A program made the position numbers and the translations under genes. Below, in pieces: positions 33,376 to 44,885 of a stretch of 64,000 nucleotides of DNA. Source of the DNA: Cadophora sp. MPI-SDFR-AT-0126 (lineage: Eukaryota > Ascomycota > Leotiomycetes > Helotiales > Ploettnerulaceae); assembly GCA_020747065.1 (NCBI GenBank), contig JAGMVK010000016.1, forward strand, positions 1 through 64,000. The letters are read 5' to 3'. The stretch's first letter is position 1; each line of letters begins with the position of its first letter. Below the pieces are notes generated by a model. The model was not told the origin of the DNA. It saw only the letters and a program-made list of their open reading frames with translations, and made no database searches.

Positions 33376-35792
33376 ATGACCCGATTCCTGACACCCGCGA
33401 AGATTGGCCTACTGGCTTTAATCGAGCTGTACACTGATGCCGTTGTCCCCAACGCTTCTACGATCTCTATCCTCTCGTTCATACTCAATCAGCTGCTGCC
33501 GTCTGCCTACAAGTCCCAAAGCCGTGAGCTCAAGTCGCGACCGACTTTGCCGTTCATCCTCGACTTCAAGTCCTTCGAAACACTTCTCACGAGTCACCCT
33601 GCAGCAGCTGGACTTCCCGGACGATCTTTATGGGACCACTTCCTCCGAAAGTTGTGGGAAATCGATAGTTTAGATGCACTGCATTCATTCTTTGCAACCA
33701 AGGGCAATCTTCTGGCAAGACATCGGGAGGAGATTAAGAAAGATGGAGAATTGGGGATCCCTCCTCCTTCCGATGATATGATTCTTCTTTCACGTACGTC
33801 ACCATTTGGAAGCTTCATTCGTAGGGCCAAGGTTGAATATGAGCGATTGAGGTTCAGCGACGCCTTGTCGCTCTGGATTGCGTTTGTTCACTGGAGAGAG
33901 GACTCGAGAACATACTGGGCGAGGAGGAATGGTGGGCTCGAGAGGTGGGCTGGAAACAGGGCGCTGGCAGAAGGACGAGAGGATTGGGGATTAGATGCAA
34001 CGGAAATGTTGGAGCATATCACGTACGGGGCCTTGTCCTCGAAGGATTCTGATCAAGGGGGAATCAGCACTGATGATGTTGAGAAATTACTGGAATTCCA
34101 AGTTGAGCAGATGCAGAGTAAGTGTGTTCAACGGTCCCAACAAGTTTCTCTCTAACACTGCCAGAACTTGGAAACAGGATACCAGACGACCTTAAAGAAA
34201 GATTCAGGGATATATTGGATAATAACATCATAATCCCTAGTTTGTCCCACTACCTCAAGTAAGTCTGTGATTAGAGCTGGTTGACTTTCGATTGATTTGC
34301 GACTAGCTTCCTCGACGCATGGAGAGCCGGAGATTATCCTACCTCTTTCGACAACCTCCACCGATACTTTGACTATACCATGCAGAACCGTGACCGCCTC
34401 TTCTACCAATACGCCTTGATGAATCTCGCTGTCCTTCAGGCCGACTTCGGGTGCTTCGATGAAGCTGTTGCTGCTATGTTGGAGACTGTCTCGACTGCCA
34501 GAGAAAACAAAGACATGGCTTGCTTGAACTTTGCTCTAAATTGGCTGTACCATTTTGGCAAGGCACATCCCAAAATGATGAGAGGGACCGATTCTACCAA
34601 TAATCTGGGCGTTGAAAGAGAGGGACTTGCATTTCTCAGAATTAAAGCAAAGGAGACCGGGATGTGGACTCTTTGGAGCTCATCGTTGCTCAGCGAAGCT
34701 AAGCTTGGAATGTCGAATGGGGAAAGTGTGGCCACCGCCCTTGAGAATCTGCTCAAGAGCTCACAACTCATCGTTGAAAAGAACATGAAGAGCATGATGG
34801 GGCCACAGATAGCAATGCATTCTTCGCTGTGGGGACGTTTGGGCGTGGCTCATCTGTCAAGGCAATACTGCGATATATTCCTTAGCTGTCATGCTCGGTT
34901 TGCGCTCTTTGATGACACCTTGAGGTTCACATGCAGGGTTGCACATCTACTTGCAGAGAGAGGTAGGTATGACGAGGCCATGGAGAAGTTAGAAGGCTTG
35001 GATGAAAATTCGCTTCGGTCTTGGAAGGCTAACCAGTACTGGCTCAAGTACCGTGGCATTCTTCAGCTGAAGCGAGACTTACACAGAAATGACTTGAGCG
35101 GTGCCGACTACCTCCTTTCACAGCTGCTCCAGTGCAATGGCTCTGATACCGATACCGATCTTGCTTTCGAAACCAATATCCTCCACATCGATTACCTCAT
35201 TCGACGTACAAACTACGGCCGGGCTCTGGCAAAAATTGAGCGTTTGGCTTCTGACATGAAGGAGGATGCGGATGATCTTAACCTCCGGATCAGGCTCCTC
35301 ACAATGAAGGCGCTACTACAAGACAAAGCTGGACGGCCTCAGAAAGGGTTCTCAATTGCAGTGAGAGCAGCAAGCATTGCTTGGCGAGCACGGCTTATTC
35401 CAGCTCTTTGGGGCGCAATGGGCGCCATTGCTAATATCCTGACATCTTTGTCGGAATTCCAGGCCTCGTGCCAGATTCTGATTGCGATCATTCCTCGAGC
35501 TCTGGAATACGAGAACTGCACTTTGAATGCCCAGCTATATTCATTTCTGGTCGACGCGTACATGGGACTTGCTGGACAAGCAGAGCCAGGCCTGAAGAGG
35601 AAAGAGAACCTTACAAGTTGCCTGGAATTTATCGATCGTGCGTTTGACGAGTATTCGGCTGTGGAGGATATCAAGGGACAGTGCGAAATGATGGCGAAGA
35701 AAGCAACCATAATGAAGGTTTGTGGTGAGAATGTCTTGGCGAATGATTATTCGAGTGCTTACCTGGATTTGAAAAAGGGGGTGCCCGTCTGA
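33376..35792 (+). CDS. APC5: anaphase-promoting complex subunit 5
   Basis: Model: exons 33376-34117, 34165-34258, 34307-35792 (773 aa). Begins MTRFLTPAKIGLLALIELY, a typical fungal Apc5 start, with the N-terminal helical domain (FILDFKSFETLL, SPFGSFIRRAKVEYERLRFSD). The TPR-type ANAPC5 repeat starts across intron 2 (NFLDAWRAGDYPTSFDNLHRYFDY) and is followed by TPR helices to the end (ALMNLAVLQADFGCFDEAV, CRVAHLLAERGRYDEAMEKLE). Apc5 is a scaffold subunit of the APC/C ubiquitin ligase that drives mitotic exit and, in fungi, cell-cycle control in the nucleus. Its position beside COX13 and APN2 is the standard flank of the Pezizomycotina MAT locus. Confidence 0.95.
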
Positions 35793-36498
35793 GCTTGGAA
35801 GTATGATACCCATGATTCAATGCATAGCACGACCTCAATATCTGAACCTGAATTGAACGATGTTCGCGATAAACAAGAATGGCTTTCTTTGTATTGTGCT
35901 CACAACTGCTGCTCTCACTCAGTAGTGTTTCTTCTAGACCTCCCCACTCTGTAGAGCTCCTTCTGCATCCAAATCATTATATCCAGTACACCAAGACGTT
36001 TTCTCTCTTGTACCACTGTGAAGCCATCGCTGGTCTTACATGACAAGGAGCCGTATCAAGCTTCACAGGCCGAGCGAAGGGAAAATCCGCATTCGTTCCC
36101 TAATATGATCATTATCTTCAACAACCCTTCCCGAAGCTTTGGATTCTTGATATCTAGCAGGGCTAGATCCATTTCACCCACTATACATGCCCCTCATTGC
36201 GGGTTCCCAAACTGAATTGATCAGTAGAATTAATAAATATCCGCCTTAACGCCAACCAAGTTGCACTGCAACGATTCACTGTTTTCAATTTCTTCCAATA
36301 TTGATCATCCGGCTGACCTACCAGTCTACAAAAGTCCTTCGACAAAGTCACCATGATCACGGGAACTCACAAGACACAAGATACCGATTCGGCTTCTAGT
36401 ATTTAGAGAACTCAAGCAAAAATGTACAGTCTTGTCGCCCGAACCACTCCAATTCACACCCACTGCCAGACGCTCCTTCCAACGGCAAATCCAATCGC
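35793..36498. other. convergent intergenic spacer between APC5 and COX13
   Basis: About 700 bases with the untranslated tails of two converging genes. No other feature seen. Confidence 0.5.
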
Positions 36499-37174
36499 CT
36501 ACTCGCTCTTCTTGTGGTAGTTGACCTTGTCGTTCCAGCTGTTAATTGAGTCAGCATCAGCACACATCCACATCAACTTTGGACGACTAAGACCAAGTGA
36601 CTCTTGCGGACAAACTCACAAGACAGTCTACAAATCGAGTTAGCTGACAATCAATCTCATGAGATAGCAATTTGGAAGGCTCACCTTGTCCCCATCACCC
36701 CAGTAGAAGTTCTTGGTACGGATGTTTTGGTATGGGTATTCGGGTCTCTCCTCCAAGGGCTCCATGTGCTCCCAGTGGCTCCAGTGCTCATTCCACAAGA
36801 CATATGCGTTGGCACCGGCAATCAATAGTGCTGGGATGGTCACGCTATGGAGGGCAAGGTCAGCATTTCTTCTCTTGCGTATTTTCCTCCCCTCATCCCG
36901 AAGTCTGCTCACTAGATAGACAGCTTGCGCCACAGATCTGCGAATTGGTCAGCGTCACGAATATGCCCCAATTCAAAGGATACATACCGCTTGTAGCAGC
37001 AGCGTGATCCTTTACGGCTTTCCTCTCGCGATTGAAAGCGTTGTCCTCAGCACCGTGGAAGGCAGAGCTCTCAGTGCTCGCAAATCGTCTTTGGAAAGGG
37101 GTACGAATAGCTGGGGAGCGCAGCTGGGCAGCAAAGCGCTGGGAGGTACGTAGCATGGTTCGTTGAGGCAACAT
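36499..37174 (-). CDS. COX13: cytochrome c oxidase subunit VIa (Cox13)
   Basis: Model on the minus strand: exons 36988-37174, 36913-36937 (25 nt), 36685-36844, 36620-36627 (8 nt), 36499-36538 (139 aa). The N-terminus (SQRFAAQLRSPAIRTPFQRR) is a mitochondrial presequence. The mature part has DLWRKLSIYVTIPALLIAGANAYVLW, the single inner-membrane helix, then HWEHMEPLEERPEYPYQNI, RTKNFYWGDGDKTVFWND and VNYHKKSE, all typical of subunit VIa. The subunit sits on the rim of complex IV, where it helps stabilise dimers and modulates activity. The 8-nt microexon supplies Thr-Val and two bases of Phe; without it the conserved GDGDKTVFWND block is broken. A second Met at 37156 is a possible alternative start. 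Head-to-head with APN2. Confidence 0.93.
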
Positions 37175-37492
37175 ATTTGTTGGTGGTGGTTCAATTGCTC
37201 TTGAGGATTCAATTGAGGAGGATCGTACGTTCCAGTCGGCCGCTGAATACGGTGCAGGACATCTACCTTAGCTAAGCAGATCTGCTGACTCGACATCACG
37301 TGCTAACGCATCCTGACGTCGTGACCTCAACGCGCTGATTGCTTGTACAACGCGAAGGGCGCGACAAGATCGTCAAGGATCGCAACTTGAGAGTCAGTGT
37401 GGCTGAGTAGACCTTCTAGTTCCGTAGGGTGGCCGTCCTGAAGTTCCTCTGCGGCGTCGATCCGATTGAGCGCCAGGGCAGTGTTGTTGAAG
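37175..37492. promoter_or_regulatory. shared COX13/APN2 promoter
   Basis: 318 bases between two divergent starts must carry both promoters. No TATA box evident; a CACGTG-like E-box core (tCACGTG, 37297-37303) lies within it. The arrangement is conserved at Pezizomycotina MAT flanks. Confidence 0.6.
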
Positions 37493-39680
37493 ATGGAGGA
37501 GCAAGACAAGGGAAAGCGGGGTCTTCGAATCACGACTTGGAATGGTATGATGTTCAAGGATGAATTTCGAAAAAGTAGGTGTGGCTAATGGAATACAGTC
37601 AATGGAATCAGGTTGGAATCTACAAATCCGCTGCTGTGGACGCATTCAGACGAAGCAGTCTCAAGGCTAATTCTAGGGCAGAAACCCATTTGGCTATCAG
37701 CCGTGGCGTCAAGAAAGGACATTTGCCGTAGGTTGCTCGAAGGGTCCAGTTATGCAAGGGAGCATGTTCTCACTGTTATAGGCCATGTTTGACATCCTTG
37801 AGGCGGATATAGTTGTGATGCAAGAGACGAAGATTCAAAGGAAGGACCTTCAGGATGACATGGTCCTGGTTCCAGGCTGGGATGTCTTCTTTAGCCTTCC
37901 GAAGCATAAGAAAGGTCTGGTATACTGGTCGATGCACACCGTTTTGAGCTGACAGATCTCCCCAGGATATTCGGGGGTTGCTATTTATACTCGTAATGCT
38001 GTATGTGCTCCCATTCGTGCTGAAGAGGGCATCACTGGTGTTCTCACCTCTCCCAATTCATCTACAAGCTTCTCCAATCTCCCAGAGGACCAGCAGATTG
38101 GTGGTTATCCGACCAGCAACCAGCTCTCGGACTGCGCCGTTGATGCAGCTACTCTTGACTCTGAAGGTCGTTGCGTCGTCATCGAATTCCCAGCATTTGT
38201 GTTAATCGGTACCTATTGCCCTGCAAACCGAGATGAGTCGAGAGACGAGTTCCGCATCGGATTCTTGAATGCTTTGGATGCTCGTGTGCGGAATTTGGTG
38301 GCTGCAGGAAAGAGGGTGTTCTTGACCGGTGATTTGAACATCATCCGAGAAGAGATGGATACTGCGAAGATCGACGAGCAGCTGCGTAAGCAAGGCTTAA
38401 CCATCGAGGAATACTTCTCTGCCCCGGCAAGGAGAATGTTTAACCAACTCCTTGTTGGCGGTAAGATCTATGGGGAGAGAGACGAGGGTAGGGAGGATCC
38501 TGTCATGTGGGATTTATGTCGATCCTTCCACCCAACTCGCACTGGGATGTTTACGTGCTGGGAGCAGAAAATTAATGCTCGACCTGGGAACTTCGGGTCT
38601 CGAATCGACTACGTACTCTGCAGCCAGGATTGGAGGGACTGGTTCTGCGAGTCTGACATTCAAGAAGGACTCATGGGCTCTGACCACTGTCCTGTATATT
38701 GCATTTTGAAAGAAAAGGTGGATGTTGGTGGCGTAGAGGTATATTTGAGAGACATCATGAGCTCTGGATTCTTCAGAAACGGTGTGAGACAACGCGAATG
38801 GTCTACAAAGGATTTGCTTCCATTGTCTGCGAAGCTTATCCCCGAATTCGACCGTCGACGAAGCATCCGGGACATGTTCACCAAGAAACCTTCACCACCA
38901 AAGGCCATGAGTCCCATGTCAATTGTTGAGGAAGATGGTCGAGGCATCAGGTCATTCCAACAAGGAGGACTTGCTTGGGTGAACGAAGAAGCCGCCGAGA
39001 CCCTGGAAAACAAACAATCTTTTGAGCACGTTGAACAGGATACGCAGTTATCAAACTCCTCAAGCACAAGAGGGACGAAAGATTTTACATCATCTTCCGG
39101 CCCAAGTCCAGCGAAGCCTGCAAAACGGCCAAACGAAGCTTTGTCCTCAATACGACCTCTAAAGCGAGGCAAATCTGGGGCTTCATCGAGGTTCACAGCA
39201 CAGGCAGACAGGGGACAGAGCAGCCTTAAAGGATTTTTCAAGCCCAAAGTACTGCTATCCAATAATCAACTTCCACCTAAGTCTGACGCGGAGCCCGACA
39301 CTCCCGGCTTTGCAGACCATGAGGCTCTTTCTGTGTCTCCTACACCATCCCACCCACATACCGAAACCCAGCAAATCTCGCAGAAACTGGAGACCGAATC
39401 TCCCGGGAAGGCATTCAATCTTGCAGACCAGAAGAGCGTCATTGATCCTATAGTATCGAAGGAAAGCTGGTCGAAGCTTCTGGGGAAACGGGTGGTACCA
39501 CGATGTGACCACAACGAGCCCTGCATCAGCCTTGTCACGAAGAAACCGGGTCCCAATTGCGGCAGATCTTTCTACATGTGTCCACGGCCCATAGGACCAT
39601 CTGGGCAAAAGGAGAAAAACTCACAATGGCGATGCGGAACCTTCATATGGAGTAGCGATTGGACTGGAGATGGGAATTGA
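37493..39680 (+). CDS. APN2: AP endonuclease 2 (DNA-(apurinic or apyrimidinic site) endonuclease)
   Basis: Model: exons 37493-37544, 37599-37611 (13 nt), 37682-37727, 37782-37914, 37966-39680 (652 aa). The exonuclease/endonuclease/phosphatase domain fills residues about 12-380: RITTWNVNGIR across exons 1-3, NPFGYQPWRQERTF, metal-binding Glu in MQETKIQ (about residue 52), GTYCPANRDES, GDLNIIREE and the catalytic His in GSDHCPVY. Near residue 498 is a PCNA-interacting box (QSSLKGFF), and the C-terminus (about 585-645) is a GRF zinc finger (CDHNEPC, KKPGPNCGRSFYMCPRP, CGTFIW). Apn2 cleaves abasic sites and removes 3' blocks in base-excision repair. It is the classical left boundary gene of the MAT locus. 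The 13-nt microexon is required by the conserved WNVNGIRNPFG motif. Confidence 0.95.
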
Positions 39681-41183
39681 TTGGCATGATTGCCATCAGA
39701 TACTTAACAACAGGGACGTCCCGTCTAGTTTTTCGGCTCTGAATAAGCATATCTGGAGACCTGTAATAATGCTGGTAAGTTCAGCCTTTCAGTATTCAAG
39801 AAACATGTGCTGATTCTACTCTCTGTACCGCAGTCCATGATTGACAGCGCGGCATGACCATCAGATTCTTGATTTCTATTCATGGGCCAGGGGCGAAACT
39901 GGAGGACAAACTTTAGGGAAGGGATGGAAGGACAACGCCAGGGTTTACTTATGGTGTTTGTGGGTACAAACGGGCCATTCTTGCACTGGTGGAAATGGAA
40001 AGGCGCTCGTCATTGCAATCATCGAGGCGCGTACGAATAAGCCCAATGGTTTCAAATGCCTCGTGGTATTTAGCTTCGCTGCAAAATTACGAGAAAGCCC
40101 TCTGCAGATCAAATCCCGGAGCAGATGGATATAAGGAGCCGGAAGTACGAGCAAAATTACTATATCTGGCTGCCCACCCTCTTCTGTCACAGTTGTGATG
40201 AAGCTCGAGTGAACACATAGATGCCCCAAATTCCTGCGTTGGACATCCCAATGACTGCTGCGCTTTAACCCACCTGTGTAGCCCCAGTTACATCAACATA
40301 CCAATTTAGGCCGAGAACCGTAATTGAGGGTGTTTTTCACAAAAAAGCATTTACAGCACTTACTCCAGGTGGAGTCGTGCTGAATCTCGAGAGGCTGGAG
40401 TTCGACGCTGGCTGACCAGCCTCTTGAGCAATAAATTTGCGCACTCAACAATCAGCCTCCTCGAGTTTGCTACAGTTCTGCTGGGAGAGTTAGGGCTAAG
40501 GCAACGTGCAAAATTTGGTGATCGAAGGGCCGTTGCCTATGGCAACAGGCCACAACAAAGTAACTAACAAAGCCCTTTCTGCAGTGACATGGGCATCAAG
40601 TCATAATGGGAGGGTCACTTCACGTAGCTAGCTAGTTTTTTTTATAGTCAATTTGGTTCTGTCTACCTAGTATGGATTCTATGAAAGAAGTCCCTATCTA
40701 TTCAACTGCCAGCAACCCTGATAGCCGCCTATCCCTCCCAAGGAAGAGATCCGAGGATTCCAGATCGAACCAGTGAAGGTTCGTAGAAGCAAGCGGCTGT
40801 TGTAACCGATGTACAAGAAGGGGGTTCTTTGTTGGTATTTTTATGCTTTATGACAAACGAAAATTGGTCGGTCGTGATCAGATGAACTCCCCCCAAAAGA
40901 ATGCCCACGCGCCCAAGCCCAATCGAACTTGCCAAAGATGGCAAACGAGAAAGAAACAGACAAGACAGGCAAGCAAAGAAGTTCCGTACCGAAGAGATCA
41001 TCCGAGAGAACAAAGCAACAACAAGTTGGTAATGCGAGGTAGACAGCGCAAAATGAACAAGTTGTGCTTTTCGAGGAGCAGAGATAGTGATTGGAGAAAT
41101 GATCAATGCCTGAAGAGGGTTGAAGACGATGAGGGTTGGCGTAGCTCTTCTTCCCATGACATTGTCATGAACCGCATGACCAT
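39681..41183. other. 1.5-kb intergenic region between APN2 and MAT1-2-1
   Basis: No gene or MAT1-1 remnant recognisable on either strand. The border between idiomorph and common flanking sequence probably lies here or inside the MAT1-2-1 3' end; it cannot be placed without a MAT1-1 strain. Confidence 0.5.
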
Positions 41184-42643
41184 CTACTCGTTTCCGGAGA
41201 ACAAATCGTGGAGATCATGATCATAAGGAAGAGGATCGAAGGTGTACGCCTCGTTGGACCAGACTGCCCACTCTTGGAAGCCAGTGGGTGTGCCAGCATC
41301 GCCGTTGATGGTTTCGTAGAGGTCTCGGAAGTCGACTTGGTTTGTGTAATCATCGAGAGCATTGGCCTTGTTCGCATCAGCAACGGCTGGGTCAACGATA
41401 ATCTCATCAGGGTAGTCAGCGGTGATAACAACCTCAAAGTCATCGCGAGGAGCGAAGGCATCGGAGGTAGCTGTGAAGTCATCCTCTTGAAGAATTGAAG
41501 CCTCATTGACCATCTCGAGACCCAAACCTGAACCTTGTGGCTCCATATTGGCATTTTCGGTGTTGAAGTTGTGGTTGACGATCTCGGTGCGGATAGCAGG
41601 ACCGGTGGGCAGGACCGCATCAAAGATACCTCCAGTTTGAGCGAGCTGTTGGCCATTCTGAGCAACGGCAAGCTCAAGAGCAGCAGCCTTCTTCTTGGTC
41701 ATGCGACGCTTCTTCTCAGAGGACTTGCGTGGCTGATATCTGTAGTTTGGGTGCAGGGCAGCATGCTGGGCCTTGGCCTGATCAGCAAGAGCCTTGTACT
41801 GGTCGATGATCATGGCTGGTGCTGCATGCCACATCTTGGAGATGATAGCAGCTAGAGAACGTCAGTAAGAGTGTGCCAGGTATGGAGTGGATGACTTACA
41901 GATAACGTTGTTATGGACACCGGGATTGTCGCGAACAACCAAGGGGTGAAGGTGCTGACGGAAGATGATGAAGCAGTTTGGTGGACGAGCGACAGTATTT
42001 CTTCCAGCCCGACGAGAGGAGTTGGTGCTAGGAACAGGAGCTGGGGCAAGAGGAATGGAAGCATCACCGCTGTTTGCAGCAGCAGCAGCTGGTGAACCTG
42101 GAGCAGCTTCAATGCGAACATCAGAAGAGTTGTGATAGACTTGGCCACCAGTGTTGGCTTCAGCACCAGGGACAGTATTGAAGCTCGAGTAGAGGTGAGA
42201 GTCATTGTCGATGATGATAGGAAGATTTCCAGGAACAGCGATGTAATTGACATGGGCATCGAAGTAGGAGCGGGCGCCGAGGAAGACGCGGGGAAGCTTG
42301 TTGCAACGAACAATGATAACATCCTTCTCCTCAGAGAGAGTACTGAAGAAGTCAGAGACCATGCACAGTAGAGTTGAAAGAATGAAACTTACCAGTAGAG
42401 TGAAACATTATACTCGACGGTCTTGGCATCCATGGCTTGGAATTGGCTGAGTGGGATTTGAACAGGGGATTTAAAATCACCACTGGACAACTGGCGGATC
42501 ATCTCAGTCTCCCATGGTTGAGTGAACTCTCCAGATTGCAGGAGAGCACTGTAGGGGTGATGACCTTCCAGGGAGCTTCCACTCAATTGAGAGGGGCTCG
42601 ATTGCGATGAATGGGCATCGGGAGCGGTGGATTGAGACGACAT
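41184..42643 (-). CDS. MAT1-2-1: mating-type protein MAT1-2-1 (HMG box)
   Basis: Model on the minus strand: exons 42393-42643, 41900-42342, 41184-41851 (453 aa). Residues about 202-281 form a MATA-type HMG box: ARPPNCFIIFRQHLHPLVV, NPGVHNNVIS, ISKMWHAAPAMIIDQYKALA, ALHPNYRYQPRKSSEKKRR. The second intron splits the Ser codon (T|CT) inside the box, the position conserved in MAT HMG genes. An N-terminal domain (LYCTLSEEKDVIIVRCN, ARSYFDAHVNYIAVPG) and an acidic C-terminus (DYPDEIIVDP, DLHDLFSGNE) flank it. The protein is a nuclear DNA-binding regulator of mating identity, expected to control pheromone and receptor genes. Its setting, APN2 on one side and SLA2 on the other, confirms MAT over other HMG proteins; MAT1-1-3 is the main alternative, disfavoured because no alpha-box gene is present. 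An upstream in-frame Met at 42829 was rejected as leader-like. Confidence 0.92.
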
Positions 42644-43130
42644 CTTTCGAAGCGCCTGCAATTGGCGTCTGGTTTGGTGGTGATGTATGGGTACAATGGA
42701 TGAAGTGCGTGAGCAACGAGAAGAGAAGAAGAGCGTTGCTGAGCTGGTTCTGAGACCATCAAAGTTTGGTGATGTTGATTGTGGGTTGGGTCGGAGCTGG
42801 GGAGGAGAATTTATATTTTTTGGGGGCAAGAATTTGTGCGGAAGGGCGCTAACAACGTGCTAGCGAGGACGACGACGACGTCAAGACGAATTCACCTCTG
42901 TCCCTTCTTCCGATTGCAGTACTAGAGGTGAAGGTGAGATCGCACATGACTTTTATCTTTCATTCCCTAGGGCAAATCAATACACATCTCGCAACCAATG
43001 GGATGTGCGAGGAGACATACATCCAGGTGATCATTAATAGCTTCTCTAAGAACTGGCTTCGTTAGCAAGTCCTTCCTGGATTAACAAAAAGTGAAGCAAA
43101 GAAAAATCGAAAATTTGACTGGATTTACAA
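42644..43130. promoter_or_regulatory. shared promoter of MAT1-2-1 and the divergent MAT-locus gene
   Basis: 487 bases separate the two divergent starts. It includes GACGAC repeats (about 42864-42882) and AT-rich sequence before 43131. Co-regulation of both genes from this segment is inferred from spacing only. Confidence 0.55.
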
Positions 43131-44885
43131 ATGAGCAACCAAGCTGAATCGGCAGCTTCGCCAGCCAACGAATCCTGGCTTCAAGAATTGCAAACTTTTG
43201 CTAAGGAATTCAAGAGAGGAGATGCACCATCAGTCTTTCCAGGAGATGTTGGTATTGGATCAGTCAAGTACCGAACCAGCTTTTCAAAAGATGAAGGTAT
43301 CAACGAAAAGGGTGTCAAGCTCCTCGAAGATATCATCAATCTTGAAGAGGTCCTCGGCAACTATTGGATCAAGGTAGAAGCTCTCCTCATGAAGGCAACT
43401 TTTGGCAGAGAGGATCCAATTGAGTGGCTCCCAGCGGCGCGACGGTGCGCAATTCGCTACGAGCTGCAAGAGTGAGTGTCTTTCTCTGATCAAAGGCAAC
43501 CAAACTTACAATCAATTTAGAATGACAGCGAAGGTTGTGAGCAGTAACGGACTGGCACAAGGCACACGCCTTGCAAGTGCGGCTCTGGTGGATATCATCA
43601 GAGTGTGCAGCCAGTTCAGCAATCCTGCAAATCCAGCGGAGCTTGCAGTAGTGGCTGCATACGTCCCACGAACAGTACCGTCAATGACAGCAGACGGAAT
43701 TATATTGAGTAATAAATTGGATGCAGAAGACGGCATAGAAATCCTCGCGGACCTTGGTGAGTCTTGGAGAGTCGTTTTGAATGACTTGAGCTGATATCTT
43801 AACCAGTCGATCGTCACCGCAGCTACAAGGTCAAAGTCGATGCTGTACATGGCCTTTTGTTCAAGCTCCTACACGGTTCTGAAGAAAAGATACAACCAAA
43901 CGCCAACAAGGAAGAGGCAAATTGCGGCCAACGGCCAACAGGAGATCTTTTGAAAGATGTCGAGAGATACCAGGGCGGTCGAGACGATGATAGAGGCTGC
44001 ACAGAATGAATAACAGAACACTCACCGATGGCACAACACGAATTCTAAGAGACGATATCCAAACGTCTGGATCAAAGCGGGGGTATGCCACGTTATTGAA
44101 GGGCGAGGGATCTAAGACACTGCTAAGCAGAATCCGGCGCATGAACCAACGACAAAGGAAGTTGAATCTCAGCCGCTCTCCATTAGATCTCTTCAAGCTT
44201 CCTACAAAAGAGCCGCTAGAGCCTTTCAGCTCTCATACCCGCAAAGCAAAAGTCAGCATCGAAGCGTCCCTCAAATTTCTCAATTGGACATCCGAGCAGA
44301 ACGCCGAAGGAAGTCTGCTGTTCAATCAGACCGCTTTCCCCGATCTGCAGGCTCTTGGCCAACGAATTCTCCACTCGAGCATGACGGAGAAAGACGTTGT
44401 GTTGTTCTGTGGCTCTGCAGGATACATCACTCAAGTTGCTGCTAGACGCATTGCTGGAGCGCAAACAAACCACAGAATACCGCAGCATGGCCGCCTTGCT
44501 TCAGCTCCAGTCATCAATGCCCCGGACAGCATCCAAGGCGAATCCAGTAGCACTACACAAGCCATTCCAACCGAGCTTGGACTTGATGTAGCTTCCACAT
44601 GCCCAACCCAAACCACCGAGAGCTACGAATGGACAGGAAGTATGTCGGATCTTTACCACCCATCGGAAGCTAGCATCGACTTCGATAGATTGCTCAGGAG
44701 CCACCACGCCAACCCACGCCAACCCATGGCACACAGCAAACATCGACGACCCCGAGTCATTGGACACATTCATTGAAAATGGTGGCATGCATGACAGCTA
44801 TCTCATTCCTAGCGGTACGTAGACATCCTTACTTCCGGAATATCTGCTGATTGCTGTAGTTCCGGACCTCCCAGAGAGCTTCTAA
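43131..44885 (+). CDS. uncharacterised MAT1-2 locus gene
   Basis: No family recognised. Preferred model: exons 43131-43471, 43521-43756, 43807-43977, 44052-44639, 44698-44814, 44860-44885 (492 aa). Introns 1, 2, 4 and 5 have good donors (GTGAGT, GTGAGT, GTATGT, GTACGT). Intron 3 has a weak donor (GTCGAG) but a CTCAC branch site and restores phase; without it exon 3 ends at a TGA (44007-44009) that overlaps an ATG (44006) opening the second half. The first half is helical (SWLQELQTFAKEFKRG, IEWLPAARRCAIRYELQE, RLASAALVDIIRVCSQFSN); the second is basic then low-complexity (LLSRIRRMNQRQRKLNLSRS, VSIEASLKFLNWTSE). No membrane segment, signal peptide, HMG or alpha box. It sits between MAT1-2-1 and SLA2, where Leotiomycetes carry lineage-specific MAT1-2 accessory genes (for example in Botrytis); membership of the idiomorph is inferred from position. 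Confidence 0.65.

Noticed and set aside
40700..40800. tRNA B-box-like GGTTCGATC on the minus strand
   Set aside because: No matching A box at the right distance and no cloverleaf stems could be folded by eye.
42644..42829. Longer N-terminus of MAT1-2-1 from an upstream in-frame Met
   Set aside because: The extra 62 residues are low-complexity and look like untranslated leader; the internal Met better fits the family.
44006..44776. Independent 256-codon gene starting at the ATGA overlap
   Set aside because: Its C-terminal end is better explained by GTATGT and GTACGT introns, and the upstream exons lead into it; treated as one gene with an uncertain intron.
43131..44885. MAT1-1-1 (alpha-box) identity for the unknown MAT gene
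   Set aside because: No alpha-box signature of the KALNAF type is present in any frame of the gene.
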